Shown here in pieces: positions 16,621 to 26,744 of a DNA stretch of 53,608 nucleotides; within the stretch, counting starts at the first letter, position 1, and each line of letters starts with the position of its first letter. Position numbers and translations under genes: made by a program. Source of the DNA: a virus; IMG/VR virus record IMGVR_UViG_3300025646_000055, positions 1 to 53,608 of that record. One strand, given 5' to 3'. Below the pieces are notes generated by a model, which was not told where the DNA came from, did no database searches, and saw nothing but the letters and a program-made list of their open reading frames with translations.

Positions 16621-17415
16621 ATGAGTTTAACAGCAGAACAAATCCAATTAAATTGGAATACTTTAATGGATGATATTAAAAATCATATCTCATCCCCACG
16701 CAAAGAAAAACTTTTAGAATTTTATGAAAAATATGCTGAGCGTATTATGCTTATGCCTGCTTCGCATAAAAAGGAATACCATAATGCTTTTCCTGGAGGT
16801 TATGTAGATCATGTTTTACGAGTTATAAGATGTGCTGTTAAACAATCCAGATTATGGGAAAGTGAGGGAGCAGATATGTCTACTTTTACAAAAGAAGAAT
16901 TAATATTCTCAGCATTAAATCATGATTTAGGTAAAATTGGAGATGAAGAACATGAATCTTATATCCCTCAAACTGATACTTGGAGAAAAGAAAAACTTGG
17001 AGAAGATTATACTCACAATACCCAGATTCCATTTGCCTCAGTTCCAGATAGAGGACTTTATTTACTCCAATCACATGGTATCCCTTATACATTTAATGAA
17101 ATGTTAGCTATTCAGACTCATGATGGTTTATATGATGATGCTAATAAAAAATACCTTATGGGGTATATGCCAGAACAAAAACCACGTACTTCTCTTCCTT
17201 TTATTATACATCAAGCAGATTTAATGGCAGCTCGTATTGAATTTGAAAAAGAATGGTTGCCTAAATTAAAAAAAGAAAAGAAAAACTTGGAGAATAGTAA
17301 AAAGAATTTTACGTTAGGTGGGAATAAGACAGAAAAAAAATCTATACCTACTAAATCTAAAGCTTTAAGTTCAATTAAAAGTGAAGGATTAAAAAACATG
17401 TTAGATAATTTATGA
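16621..17415 (+). CDS. HD-domain phosphohydrolase
   Basis: 264 aa. HD metal site: H64 in GGYVDH, H101-D102 in NHDLGKIG, H167 in QTHDG and D200 in HQADL, in the usual order. The YHNAFPGGYVDHVLRV segment is close to the HD domain of YhaM-type 3'-5' exonucleases and to HD proteins of marine T4-like phages. Likely substrates are nucleotides or RNA ends. The C-terminal 50 aa are Lys-rich and disordered. It overlaps the next gene by ATGA-type coupling (17412). The fold is confident; the substrate is not. Confidence 0.8.
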   Translation: MSLTAEQIQLNWNTLMDDIKNHISSPRKEKLLEFYEKYAERIMLMPASHKKEYHNAFPGGYVDHVLRVIRCAVKQSRLWESEGADMSTFTKEELIFSALNHDLGKIGDEEHESYIPQTDTWRKEKLGEDYTHNTQIPFASVPDRGLYLLQSHGIPYTFNEMLAIQTHDGLYDDANKKYLMGYMPEQKPRTSLPFIIHQADLMAARIEFEKEWLPKLKKEKKNLENSKKNFTLGGNKTEKKSIPTKSKALSSIKSEGLKNMLDNL

Positions 17416-17693
17416 TATTAGAAGTAATTATTTCAATATTAGTTATTTTGGTCGTAATCTTAGGGTATACGACCTTTAACTTACTACGCAAGAATGAAAA
17501 ACAAGAAGATATTTTATCTTCTTATATGCAATATCTATCTAGAATAGATACTGCTATAAAAGAATCAGATAAAAGAATTAAAGAAATTGATGAAAGAGGA
17601 TCTTTTAAATCTGATGATGAAATTGGTTGGTTCTTTCTTGAAATTAAAAAAATTCAAATGATATTAAATGAATTTACTATAAAGGAATATTAA
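17412..17693 (+). CDS. Membrane-anchored helical protein
   Basis: 93 aa. One N-terminal membrane helix (ILEVIISILVILVVILGYTT, about 2-21), then a charged coiled-coil region (EKQEDILSSYMQYLSRIDTAIK). It overlaps the HD gene and ends one base before the sigma factor. N-in or N-out topology cannot be decided. Might be a spanin-like or anchor protein; no lipoprotein partner nearby. Confidence 0.6.
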   Translation: MILEVIISILVILVVILGYTTFNLLRKNEKQEDILSSYMQYLSRIDTAIKESDKRIKEIDERGSFKSDDEIGWFFLEIKKIQMILNEFTIKEY

Positions 17694-17694
17694 A

Positions 17695-18396
17695 GTGACC
17701 CCCAAAATAAAAAAATCCAATAATTATTTTACCTCAGAAACTGAGGAAGCTATTGTTTTATATAACAATACTTATGATAATGAAATTAAAAGTAAAATAT
17801 ATGAACAATTCATTCATTATCCATTTTTTAAGCTTACAGAAAATATAATACATACCTTTAAGTTTTATTATACTGAAGTAGATGAAATTGAACATCTACA
17901 ACATGAAGTGATTACTTTTTTGTTATCTAAAATCCATTTATTTGATCCTTCTAAAGGAGCTAAAGCTTATTCTTATTTTGGAACTATAGCTAAACGTTAT
18001 TTGATAATCTCTAATCAAAACAATTATAAAAAAAGAGTAGATAAAGCACCATTAGAGGTATTATATGATGATGAAAATCATTCATACAGTATTGATGATA
18101 AAAAAAGTGAAGATTTTCTATCTAATTTTATAGATCAGTATATTAATTATGTAACTGAAAATATTTACAAGTTATTTCCTAAAGAAGATGATGCTAAAGT
18201 AGCAGATGCTATTATAGAATTATTCCGCAAGAGAGAAGATATAGATATTTTTAATAAAAAAGCTTTATACATTTATATTAGAGAAATGGTTGATGTTAAA
18301 ACTCCAAAAATAACAAAAATAGCTAATCAACTACATGATATATTTAAGAATAACTATGTTTTTTATTTAGAATATGGTTATGTTAAGTTTTCTTAA
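17695..18396 (+). CDS. gp55: Late sigma factor, gp55-like
   Basis: 233 aa, GTG start preceded by AAAGGAAT. The segment HLQHEVITFLLSKIHLFD followed by PSKGAKAYSYFGTIAKRYLI (about 68-104) matches sigma-70 region 2 as it appears in T4 gp55 relatives, which direct RNA polymerase to late promoters together with the sliding clamp. Region 4 is absent or reduced, as in gp55. The structural genes that follow carry TATTTATAAATA elements, consistent with this factor. The similarity is in pattern and length, not in a computed alignment. Confidence 0.75.
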   Translation: MTPKIKKSNNYFTSETEEAIVLYNNTYDNEIKSKIYEQFIHYPFFKLTENIIHTFKFYYTEVDEIEHLQHEVITFLLSKIHLFDPSKGAKAYSYFGTIAKRYLIISNQNNYKKRVDKAPLEVLYDDENHSYSIDDKKSEDFLSNFIDQYINYVTENIYKLFPKEDDAKVADAIIELFRKREDIDIFNKKALYIYIREMVDVKTPKITKIANQLHDIFKNNYVFYLEYGYVKFS

Positions 18397-18400
18397 ATCA

Positions 18401-18416
18401 TATATTTATAAATAAA
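18401..18416 (+). promoter_or_regulatory. Late promoter
   Basis: TATATTTATAAATAAA includes TATAAATA and lies just 5 nt before ATG 18422. It probably starts the baseplate operon. Confidence 0.65.
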
Positions 18417-18421
18417 GCATT

Positions 18422-18763
18422 ATGAGTAAATTAGATTCAGTAATCTTTGGAAAAAAGAAATTTTCTGATTTATTAGAAGAAATTTACAAAAACCAAAAAA
18501 GAAGAGAAGATCAAGTATCATCCTTAATTTCTGAATTAAAACCTTTAGTTCAAGAGATTGGTGATGCTACTCTTATTGTTCCTTTGATAAAAGAATATTT
18601 AGAAATTGGAGTTAAAAATGATGAGCAATTAATTAAAATGGCTACAATTGTTCAAAGAGCAATCCAAAATCAAAGTGATGATGGTAGTTTTGGAATTTCT
18701 GAAGAAGAAAAAGCTCAATTACTCCAAGAAATAGATAAACTTAATAATAAGGATAATAAGTAA
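18422..18763 (+). CDS. Putative tail/baseplate-associated protein
   Basis: 113 aa, helical, charged at both ends (KLDSVIFGKKKFSDLLEEIY; EEEKAQLLQEIDKLNNKDNK). It starts right after a late promoter and overlaps the hub gene by one base (TAATG), so it is made with the baseplate proteins and may be a chaperone or minor subunit. No known family recognised. Confidence 0.55.
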   Translation: MSKLDSVIFGKKKFSDLLEEIYKNQKRREDQVSSLISELKPLVQEIGDATLIVPLIKEYLEIGVKNDEQLIKMATIVQRAIQNQSDDGSFGISEEEKAQLLQEIDKLNNKDNK

Positions 18764-20016
18764 TGGCCTCTAGGTTTGGTTTTTCAGGTTTAAATTCTAA
18801 TTTAAATCGTAGTAAAGATAATAATTTTAATACCCTTCAAGCTTTATCAATTAATCAAATTAAAGCTGTTAGGGTAAAGAATATTGTCTTAGATGAAACT
18901 AACCCAAAATGGAAAACTTATGGTGAATGGAATGGTTTAGGTACTGTAGAATTTATAGATATTAAAACACCTAAATCTATTAATAGTAATACTTTTGATG
19001 GTGTTGCTCAACCTTTCTTCCCTTATTTAAAAAATTATCCTTTAATTAATGAAATAATATATGTTATTTTATTACCATCTTCTAACATAGGAGAAAAAGT
19101 AACAGCTACTAAATTATACTATATCACTCCTATTAATTTATGGAATTCACCTCACCATAATGCCTCTCCTTTTATAGTAGATGCTTTACCTGAAAATCAA
19201 CAAAGAGATTACCAACAAACAGAAGGAGGTTCAGTTAGAAGATCTACAGACCAATCAACAGAAATTACTTTAGGGGAATATTTTCAAGAAAAATTAAATA
19301 TTCATCCTTTATTACCTTTTGAAGGAGATATTATATATGAGGGTAGATGGGGTAATTCTATACGTTTTGGGAGTACAGTAATAGAAAAAGAAAATACATG
19401 GTCTTCTAGTGGTGAAAATGGAGATCCTATTACTATAATTAGAAACGGTCAAGACCCTGATAGCTCAGATGAGGGGTGGGTTCCTGTAAAAGAAGACATA
19501 AATAAAGATTTATCTTCAATTTATTTAACATCAACCCAAAATATCCCTTTAATCCCTTCTACAGTTAACTATGATAGTTATACTTCACCCCCAGAAAAAG
19601 TAAATACATTTTCAGGTAAACAGATTATACTCAATTCAGGTAGATTAGTTTTAAATGCTAATTCAAACCATTTATTATTAAGTGCTGAAAAATCTATAGG
19701 TTTAAATACTTTGGGTTCAATTAATATTGATTCTAAAAGTGATACAATATTTAAAGTAGGTGATAATAGTAGAATATTATTGGGAAGTAAAGAAGCTAAA
19801 GAATCAGTTATTTTAGGAGATAAATTTTTAACTGATTTACAAGTATTTTTACAGGAAATGGTTAAATTAAGTACAGCATTGGTGGCATCAGGTATTCCTG
19901 TACCCTTTACTCCTAATGCTGGAACTGCAACTACTGCTCCTACAATGGCTACTGCTGCTCAAAATATAATTAATAAAATTGAAAATTATAAATCTAAAGT
20001 AAGTAAAACAGTATAA
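18763..20016 (+). CDS. gp5: Baseplate hub/spike protein, gp5-like
   Basis: 417 aa. FEGDIIYEGRWGNSIRFGST (about 184-203) is the OB-fold signature of gp5/VgrG-type central spike proteins. The C-terminal IILNSGRLVLNANSNHLLL and AEKSIGLNTLGSINIDSKSD repeats (about 290-330) give the triple-stranded beta-helix needle. No lysozyme domain lies between, unlike T4 gp5, so wall digestion must be done elsewhere. It forms the membrane-piercing tip of the tail. It overlaps the next gene by one base. Confidence 0.8.
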   Translation: MASRFGFSGLNSNLNRSKDNNFNTLQALSINQIKAVRVKNIVLDETNPKWKTYGEWNGLGTVEFIDIKTPKSINSNTFDGVAQPFFPYLKNYPLINEIIYVILLPSSNIGEKVTATKLYYITPINLWNSPHHNASPFIVDALPENQQRDYQQTEGGSVRRSTDQSTEITLGEYFQEKLNIHPLLPFEGDIIYEGRWGNSIRFGSTVIEKENTWSSSGENGDPITIIRNGQDPDSSDEGWVPVKEDINKDLSSIYLTSTQNIPLIPSTVNYDSYTSPPEKVNTFSGKQIILNSGRLVLNANSNHLLLSAEKSIGLNTLGSINIDSKSDTIFKVGDNSRILLGSKEAKESVILGDKFLTDLQVFLQEMVKLSTALVASGIPVPFTPNAGTATTAPTMATAAQNIINKIENYKSKVSKTV

Positions 20017-22448
20017 TGCCTACAATTGATACTAAATTAAAAACAGCTTTAATGGGTGTAGCTACTAAATTACTAGTAGCTCAATCCACTAAATTTCAAT
20101 CTATGTTATTGAAATTAAAGGATGATTATTTAGTTAAATTACAAGAAGATGGTATAAATCAAATTAATGAAAAAGGTCCTACAGTAGTATGTCCTGTTAT
20201 TATACCTGAAATAGAAAGAATACTACCTAAATTAAATACTTTAAGAGGTGTACTTTCTAATATATATAAATTAGCAGGAACTCTTAATAATATATCTACT
20301 CAAATTGAAAAACCACTCCCAGCAATTAATACTGCTACTTTAACCTTAGAATTTTTACCAGCCCCAATTCCCCCTGGATTACCTGTAAGTGTAATTTTAG
20401 GGATAAGTAAAGCTATAGATGTTTTAAAAAAACTTACAGATGGGTTAGAAACAGGATCAAAATCTCTGTCTACAACCTCGGGTATTATAATTGAATATGT
20501 TCAAATTTTAGATAATCTATTGCAAACTGTAGAAGATACTCTTTTAGAAATAGTAAATTTATGTGCTAGTAATTTTAATGATACCCAAGAAGCAGAACTT
20601 ATAAGAAATATACAAAATGCTCTTTTATTTAATCCTGAAAATGCTAATTCAACATTAGAAGAAGATACACAAGTAGAAAATGAATTAGAGGAACAATTAA
20701 TTAATGGGGATTTAACCTATCAAGGTTTTCAATTAACTATAGAATATGATCCTACTCCTACTACTCTTTTACCTAGTAAGAGAATTGTAGCTACAGGCTT
20801 GGCAAATACCGCTGTAGAAATTTTAGTAGAAGGAGGAGAAGCTAATATCCCTATAGAGGGGATAAAATTATATTATCCAACCCCATTACCTTTGACTGAG
20901 GAAGAAATCCAAGAATTACAATCTCAGGGTAATTTTTATGATTCTTCATATACTTATAGTTCTAATAATTCAACTTTAATTACCTTAATTAAAAATAAAA
21001 TTGATAATTACCTAAATGGTAAAACTGAAGAATTTGTTAGATATAAAATAACTTTTAATTATGAACAACCTGATTTTAGATCTGAAATTCAATCTCAAAT
21101 TGACTGGTTAATAAATTGGCAAAATCAATATCCCATATTAGATCTATCAGAAATAATACAAAAAGGACAAAATCTATTAGGAGAAATACCTGATACCTAT
21201 TTTACTTTTTCTTATAATAATATTCCTATAACACTTAGATCAGTTTTAGAATTACCATTAGGAGAAGTTATATTAGATGTTGAGGAAGATTTAAATTTTA
21301 AAGAAAAATATGAAGATTTTTTATTTGATAAGAAAATCTCAACTAGAAATATTGAAGTAATATCTGGTAATAGTACTTTATTATTTCCAGGAGAAGGAAA
21401 TGTAGAGGGAGCTAAAGGTAATTTTACGGGAGGTGTATTTACTAGAACAACTCCTACAAGAGGTCAATATAGATTAAATGTTATTAATGCTTCAATTATT
21501 GATATTATAATAGAAACCATAGGTACTACACGAGGAGAAGATTATTATAATTTTGATAATTTTCCCAATACAGGAGCAATTCCATTTGAAGAAATTCCTG
21601 AAAATGTAGATTTTTCTAAACCTCCTCAACCTAGATATTATGATGGAGATGAATATACTAAAGGTTGGTATATTTGGGATGGTTATGAAAGAAAGTGGAT
21701 ATTTATAGATTTACAACCTTTTGGTTATATAGAAGGTGTTAAAGATGGAGATTGGAAGATTAAAAGAGATGGAAATTCTAACTCTTATTATGAATGGATA
21801 TCCGGATTTTATGAAAATGCTGGATCACTTATAGGTAAAATAGGTGGAATTCCCACATGGATTAAAAAAAATTCAGATGATTGGAAAGTTCATGTAGGGG
21901 CTTTTTGGCGAATTTGTGGGAATTGGGGGGCATTATATAATGTTCCAAAACCACCAATTGGGGTAGATTATACTTGTGTTGTATATTATATTTCAAATGA
22001 AGAAGAGAAACCTGATAAAGATAATCCTATTGATACTTTAAGAGGAGTTATATGGAAATGGGATGAAGAACTTGTACAATGGCTTCCTCAAAATCTAGGT
22101 ACTGCTTTAACTTATACAGATCCTAGTAAAAATTCTACTTGGAATAATGGACTTTTTGGGTTTGAATATATTACTGCTAATGATATTCCTGATGGGGGTA
22201 AATGGGCTACTATTTTACAAGCAGATGTAGATAATGCCTATATAAGTGCTTGGACAAATGATTATTCTTCTGATCCTAGACCTGGTATAACATATTATAA
22301 TATAATTGTCCCAACATTAAAGAAAATTAGAGATGAGATAGTGAATGTAGGTCCCCTTGATCAGTTTAGAATTTATAATAATTTAAATGAAAACAACTTT
22401 ATAGAAGAACAATTAAGATTAGCTAAAAAACTTTTTGAAGCAAGATAA
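20016..22448 (+). CDS. Large baseplate/tail structural protein
   Basis: 810 aa. The N-terminal 200 aa are helical, with Pro-rich turns (LPAPIPPGLPVSVILGISKA); the middle is beta-rich; residues about 535-720 carry Trp/Gly-rich repeats (GWYIWDGYERKWIFI, DGDWKIKRDGNSN) like carbohydrate- or wall-binding modules. Placed between the hub and gp25 genes, it is likely a baseplate component. I do not recognise an exact T4 counterpart. Its start overlaps the gp5-like stop. Confidence 0.6.
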   Translation: MPTIDTKLKTALMGVATKLLVAQSTKFQSMLLKLKDDYLVKLQEDGINQINEKGPTVVCPVIIPEIERILPKLNTLRGVLSNIYKLAGTLNNISTQIEKPLPAINTATLTLEFLPAPIPPGLPVSVILGISKAIDVLKKLTDGLETGSKSLSTTSGIIIEYVQILDNLLQTVEDTLLEIVNLCASNFNDTQEAELIRNIQNALLFNPENANSTLEEDTQVENELEEQLINGDLTYQGFQLTIEYDPTPTTLLPSKRIVATGLANTAVEILVEGGEANIPIEGIKLYYPTPLPLTEEEIQELQSQGNFYDSSYTYSSNNSTLITLIKNKIDNYLNGKTEEFVRYKITFNYEQPDFRSEIQSQIDWLINWQNQYPILDLSEIIQKGQNLLGEIPDTYFTFSYNNIPITLRSVLELPLGEVILDVEEDLNFKEKYEDFLFDKKISTRNIEVISGNSTLLFPGEGNVEGAKGNFTGGVFTRTTPTRGQYRLNVINASIIDIIIETIGTTRGEDYYNFDNFPNTGAIPFEEIPENVDFSKPPQPRYYDGDEYTKGWYIWDGYERKWIFIDLQPFGYIEGVKDGDWKIKRDGNSNSYYEWISGFYENAGSLIGKIGGIPTWIKKNSDDWKVHVGAFWRICGNWGALYNVPKPPIGVDYTCVVYYISNEEEKPDKDNPIDTLRGVIWKWDEELVQWLPQNLGTALTYTDPSKNSTWNNGLFGFEYITANDIPDGGKWATILQADVDNAYISAWTNDYSSDPRPGITYYNIIVPTLKKIRDEIVNVGPLDQFRIYNNLNENNFIEEQLRLAKKLFEAR

Positions 22449-22463
22449 AAAAAATAATTTTTA

Positions 22464-22478
22464 ATATTTATAAATAAA
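22464..22478 (+). promoter_or_regulatory. Late promoter
   Basis: ATATTTATAAATAAA, with TATAAATA, 7 nt before ATG 22485. Confidence 0.65.
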
Positions 22479-22484
22479 ATAGCA

Positions 22485-22811
22485 ATGAAACTTAACGAAT
22501 TAAAAAAAATAGTTAAAGAATCAGTAAAAGAAGCCATTCAAGAAGAATTGAAAGATATTCTACTTGAAGCAGTTCGTTCTCCTAAACAATACATACAAGA
22601 AAGTGTTTCTATACCTACCCCACAACTTTCATCAAAACCTATAATTGATGCTAAAAAATCATATATGGATGTAATGAATGAAACAGCTTTAAGTTTTAAT
22701 TCTTCAAATGCACAAACATTTAATCCTAGACAACCTGGAGTTGATCCTATAAATGGAAATTTACCATCAGGTGAATTAAGTTTAGAGCAAATTTCAAGTT
22801 TAATGAAATAA
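22485..22811 (+). CDS. Small virion protein with capsid-targeting-like leader
   Basis: 108 aa. The N-terminus LNELKKIVKESVKEAIQEEL continues to KDILLE at residues 23-28, then AVRSP. This amphipathic helix ending in L-L-E before Ala resembles a T4 capsid-targeting sequence with its prohead-protease site. The rest is Ser/Pro-rich and disordered. It has its own late promoter inside the baseplate cluster. Packaging inside the head is inferred, not shown. Confidence 0.5.
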   Translation: MKLNELKKIVKESVKEAIQEELKDILLEAVRSPKQYIQESVSIPTPQLSSKPIIDAKKSYMDVMNETALSFNSSNAQTFNPRQPGVDPINGNLPSGELSLEQISSLMK

Positions 22812-22814
22812 GAA

Positions 22815-23228
22815 ATGGCTTTTAGTCCTAGAAAAATATCACCTTTAGATTTAAAACCTAGTGTAGGTATTGGGGTATCTTTACCTTTTTCTTCACCTAC
22901 AGCTTTTAAAACTACTTATACTACAAAAGATGCTATTAAATCTAATTTAATTAATTTCTTTTTAACTAATAAGGGTGAAAGATATTTAAACCCTTCATTT
23001 GGAGGTGATTTACGTAGATTTATTTTTACACAAATAACAGATGGGAATTTAGATTTTTTAAAAGAAGATATTCAATCTCAAGTTTCTCAATATTTTCCTA
23101 ATGTTATAGTTAAAGAATTATCTATATTTCAAGGTCAAGGTACCCAAGAACAACAAGTTACAATAAAAATGGTTTATAATGTAGCAAATACTAACACAAC
23201 AGATTCTTTAGAAATACTTTTTAATTAA
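22815..23228 (+). CDS. gp25: Baseplate wedge protein, gp25-like
   Basis: 137 aa, the usual gp25 length. AIKSNLINFFLTNKGERYLN followed by PSFGGDLRRFIF (about 41-75) is the conserved gp25/W core (lysozyme-like fold without catalysis). gp25 proteins join wedge to sheath initiation. Followed at once by the gp6-like gene, the same order as in many contractile systems. Confidence 0.85.
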   Translation: MAFSPRKISPLDLKPSVGIGVSLPFSSPTAFKTTYTTKDAIKSNLINFFLTNKGERYLNPSFGGDLRRFIFTQITDGNLDFLKEDIQSQVSQYFPNVIVKELSIFQGQGTQEQQVTIKMVYNVANTNTTDSLEILFN

Positions 23229-25090
23229 TGGCTAAGAATAGAGATATAAAATATATAAACAGAGATTTTGGTTCTTTCAGACAAAGTCTTATTGATTATG
23301 CTAGGACCTATTTCCCAACATCATATAATGATTTTTCCCCTGCTTCTCCAGGTATGATGTTTATAGAAATGGGTTCTTATGTAGGTGATGTTCTTTCATT
23401 TTATTTGGATAACCAATTACAAGAAACATATTTACAATTTGCTCGTCAAGAAAACAATTTATTTGAATTAGCTTACATGTTTGGTTATAAACCTCGAGTA
23501 ACTGGGGTTGCAACTACTAATATTGATTTCTATCAACAAGTACCAGCTATAGAAAGTGGTTCTGGGGATTATATTCCTGATTATTCTTATGCTTTATTTG
23601 TAAATCAAAATGCTTCTATTAAATCTACAAGTAACAGTGCTGTAAGATTTTTAGTTCAAGATGATTTGAATTTTGCATCTTCAGGGTCTTTAGACCCAAC
23701 TGAAGTAACTGTTTATTCAGTTGATGGAAGTGGTAACCCAACATTTTTCTTATTAAAAAAATCAAGAAAATCTATTTCAGCTACCATTAATACTACTACA
23801 GTTTCTGTAGGTGCTCCTCAATCATTTTTTACAACTACTATTAATGATTCTAATATTGTAGAAATTTTAGATATTGTTGATTCTGATGGTAATGAATGGT
23901 ATGAAGTAGATACTTTAGGACAAGAAACCGTTTTTGATACTGTAAGAAATTCTAATGCTTTTGATCCTAATTTTACTTCAGATTCAGGGGATGTTCCTTA
24001 TCTTTTAAGATTAAGAAAAGTACAAAGAAGATTTGCTACTAAATTTTTAAATTCAGGATCTATTCAACTTCAATTTGGTGCAGGTAAAACTACAGATGAT
24101 GATGAAAGTATAATTCCTAATCCTGATAATGTAGGTATAGGGTTACCTTTTGAAAAGGTAAAATTAACTACAGCTTTTTCACCAACTAATTTTATATTTA
24201 CTAATACTTATGGTATTGCTCCTTCTAATACTACTTTAACTATTAGATATTTAACTGGAGGGGGTATTGAAGCTAATATTCCTTCTAATGATTTAACTAC
24301 TTTAACTGCTAATATTGAGTTTTTAAACAGTAATTTAGACCCAACTACAGCACAAACTGTTTTTAATTCAATAGCTGTAACTAATCCAACTGCTTCAAGT
24401 GGAGGTGGTGATGGTGATTCTATAGCAGAAATTAGGCAAAATGCTATTTCAAATTTTTCTACTCAACAAAGAACAGTAACTGCTGATGATTACTTAATTA
24501 GAGCTTTAAGTATGCCTTCTAATTATGGTTCAGTTTCTAAAGCTCATATTACTCCTGTTTCTTTAAAAGATTCACCTAATGCTGAAAATACCCCAATTTT
24601 AGATTTATATGTTTTAACATATGATCAAAATAAAAATTTAGCAATCCCTACACAAGCTTTAAAGCAAAACCTTAGAACTTATCTTTCTCAATATAGAATG
24701 GTAGGTGATACTGTTAATATAAAAGAAGCTTTTATAGTTAATATAGGTATTAATTTTGAGATAATAGTATTACCTGATTATAATAGTAGTGAAGTAATTT
24801 TGAATTGTATTAATTCCTTAATAGATTATTTTAATATTGATAATTGGCAGATTAATCAACCTATTATTTTAAAAGAATTAAATGTATTATTAGATAGAGT
24901 AGAAGGAGTTCAAACTGTTAAAAATATAGAAATAATAAATAAAACAGGTGAAAATTTAGGATATTCAAGATTTGGATATGATATATTAGGTGCTACTGCA
25001 GGTAATGTTATTTATCCTTCCTTAGACCCTATGATTTTTGAAGTTAAATATCCTACAACCGATATTCAAGGTAAAGTTGTATCATTTTAA
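23228..25090 (+). CDS. gp6: Baseplate wedge protein, gp6/J-like
   Basis: 620 aa. The N-terminal INRDFGSFRQSLIDYARTYF and SPGMMFIEMGSYVGDVLSFY (about 11-61), and IAEIRQNAISNFSTQQRTVT plus ADDYLIRAL (about 399-428), are hallmarks of the gp6/J baseplate wedge family. Two gp6 copies and gp25/gp53 partners form the wedge clamp around the hub. It starts on the last base of the gp25-like stop. The next gene has its own late promoter. Confidence 0.85.
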   Translation: MAKNRDIKYINRDFGSFRQSLIDYARTYFPTSYNDFSPASPGMMFIEMGSYVGDVLSFYLDNQLQETYLQFARQENNLFELAYMFGYKPRVTGVATTNIDFYQQVPAIESGSGDYIPDYSYALFVNQNASIKSTSNSAVRFLVQDDLNFASSGSLDPTEVTVYSVDGSGNPTFFLLKKSRKSISATINTTTVSVGAPQSFFTTTINDSNIVEILDIVDSDGNEWYEVDTLGQETVFDTVRNSNAFDPNFTSDSGDVPYLLRLRKVQRRFATKFLNSGSIQLQFGAGKTTDDDESIIPNPDNVGIGLPFEKVKLTTAFSPTNFIFTNTYGIAPSNTTLTIRYLTGGGIEANIPSNDLTTLTANIEFLNSNLDPTTAQTVFNSIAVTNPTASSGGGDGDSIAEIRQNAISNFSTQQRTVTADDYLIRALSMPSNYGSVSKAHITPVSLKDSPNAENTPILDLYVLTYDQNKNLAIPTQALKQNLRTYLSQYRMVGDTVNIKEAFIVNIGINFEIIVLPDYNSSEVILNCINSLIDYFNIDNWQINQPIILKELNVLLDRVEGVQTVKNIEIINKTGENLGYSRFGYDILGATAGNVIYPSLDPMIFEVKYPTTDIQGKVVSF

Positions 25091-25104
25091 TATTTATAAA
25101 TAAA
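25089..25104 (+). promoter_or_regulatory. Late promoter
   Basis: AATATTTATAAATAAA directly before ATG 25107; contains TATAAATA. Confidence 0.65.
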
Positions 25105-25106
25105 AA

Positions 25107-26279
25107 ATGGCTGTATATAAATTATTTCCTAGTAAAGATACAACTATATACTCTTTATTTCCTTCAATGAACACAGGGTTAGATGAAATCCTTGAAGCTA
25201 CTACTACAACTTTTGGTGCTAATAATACTATAAACCCTCAAGTAAGTAGATTTTTAATCCAATTTGATCAAACAGAAATTAACAATATTATAAATAGTAA
25301 AATCTCAGGATCTAATTTTGATGTTTATTTAAATTGTTTAGTTTCCACAGTAACAGGATTAACATTAAGTTCTTCAATTGTAGCTCACCCTTTAGCTAAA
25401 GAATGGCAGAATGGAACAGGTAAGTATTTAGATAATCCTTTAACAGAAGATGGAGCCAGTTGGAGATTCTCAGATTATTCTGGAAGCACAGTTTGGACAA
25501 CTGGAATCTTTGATTCTAATACTACAGCTTCATATAACACAACTTACTCTGTTATAGGAGGAGGTTTATGGTATATAACAGGAAGTAGTTTTAATCCTGT
25601 TATTTCAGCCTCACAAGAATTTTCTTTATATGAAAGTAAAGATATAAGTTTAAATGTGTCTTCTGCTGTTAAAGAATGGTATAGTGGTAGTTTAAATAAT
25701 TATGGATTTATTTTAAAACAACCTAATAGTCATGAATTTGTAAATAATAGTGAGTATCAAGTAGAATTAAAATATTTTTCTAGGGATACTCATACCATAT
25801 ACCCACCATATTTAGAATTTAGATGGAATGATTATAATTTTGATACTGGATCTTCCACATCTACTATAATTACTTCATCACAGGCTTATTTCTCACTACA
25901 AGAAAACCCAGGTGTTTTTAATGAAAATTCAGTAAATAGATTTAGGATTTATTCTAGGCCTAAATACCCTGCAAGAGTTTATCAAACATCTTCATTAACT
26001 GCTACTAACTATTATTTACCAGAATCTTCATCTTTTGCTTTAAAAGATTTGGATACTAATGAGTATGTTATTAATTTTGATTCTACTTATACTAAAATAA
26101 GTGCTGATTCTGAATCTAGTTATTTTGATATATACATGAATGGTTTAGAACCTGAAAGATATTATAAAGTTTTAATATCGTGTAGTTTAGGGGGAAATCA
26201 ATTAATAGTTGATGATGGTATGTATTTTAAAGTAAATAGAGAAGGATCAAATTTTGGTAGCTATGGTAACCAATATTAA
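25107..26279 (+). CDS. Tail/baseplate protein, DNRLRE-like beta domain
   Basis: 390 aa. The opening FPSKDTTIYSLFPSMNTGLDE and a following jelly-roll-like strand pattern resemble DNRLRE-type domains (KDTTIY...N.G....L), used in cell-wall and virion surface proteins. Ser/Thr/Gly-rich throughout. It lies between the gp6-like gene and the giant tail protein and is likely exposed on the baseplate periphery. No T4 homologue recognised. Confidence 0.55.
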   Translation: MAVYKLFPSKDTTIYSLFPSMNTGLDEILEATTTTFGANNTINPQVSRFLIQFDQTEINNIINSKISGSNFDVYLNCLVSTVTGLTLSSSIVAHPLAKEWQNGTGKYLDNPLTEDGASWRFSDYSGSTVWTTGIFDSNTTASYNTTYSVIGGGLWYITGSSFNPVISASQEFSLYESKDISLNVSSAVKEWYSGSLNNYGFILKQPNSHEFVNNSEYQVELKYFSRDTHTIYPPYLEFRWNDYNFDTGSSTSTIITSSQAYFSLQENPGVFNENSVNRFRIYSRPKYPARVYQTSSLTATNYYLPESSSFALKDLDTNEYVINFDSTYTKISADSESSYFDIYMNGLEPERYYKVLISCSLGGNQLIVDDGMYFKVNREGSNFGSYGNQY

Positions 26280-26281
26280 AA

Positions 26282-26734
26282 ATGGAAAAAAATATAAAAT
26301 TAAAGGCTAGTGTTTTTGAAAAAAATCAATATAAACAAAATATTGATACGACTTTTTCTCAATTAACTAGTTCTTTATCAATTCCTCCTGTTACCTCTTC
26401 ACTAACTATCCCTGAATTTTTTGATAAATATAATAGTTTATTTTTTGACATTCCTAGGACTGGTAGTACTAGTTTATCAGTTTTACCTTCAGGTTCTCAT
26501 GCTTTAATAGCTGCAACTTTTAATCCAGTAAATGATCCTGTGATTCAAGATTTATTACAACAAATTAATGACATTAGAGAAGAAATATCAAGTATAAACT
26601 TACAAATTCTACAAATTTCAGACCCTGAATTTGTTGAATTAAATCCGGATGCTGCTGAAACAGGTTCTGTAAGTAGTGCTTTTAATACTTTAGGTCAAAG
26701 TAATAGTAATCTTGAAAATTTTGCAACTCCTTAA
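26282..26734 (+). CDS. Baseplate-associated protein, paralogue A
   Basis: 150 aa. The N-terminal pattern IKLKASVFEKNQYKQNIDTTFSQL is repeated in the next gene (IQLNDQVFNRDQYLKTINTKFSEF), followed in both by a Phe-Phe-Asp/Lys-Tyr motif. A helical segment (QDLLQQINDIREEISSINLQ) suggests oligomerisation. The two genes are tandem duplicates and may form a heteromeric collar on the tail protein that follows. Confidence 0.6.
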   Translation: MEKNIKLKASVFEKNQYKQNIDTTFSQLTSSLSIPPVTSSLTIPEFFDKYNSLFFDIPRTGSTSLSVLPSGSHALIAATFNPVNDPVIQDLLQQINDIREEISSINLQILQISDPEFVELNPDAAETGSVSSAFNTLGQSNSNLENFATP

Positions 26735-26744
26735 ATAAAAAATT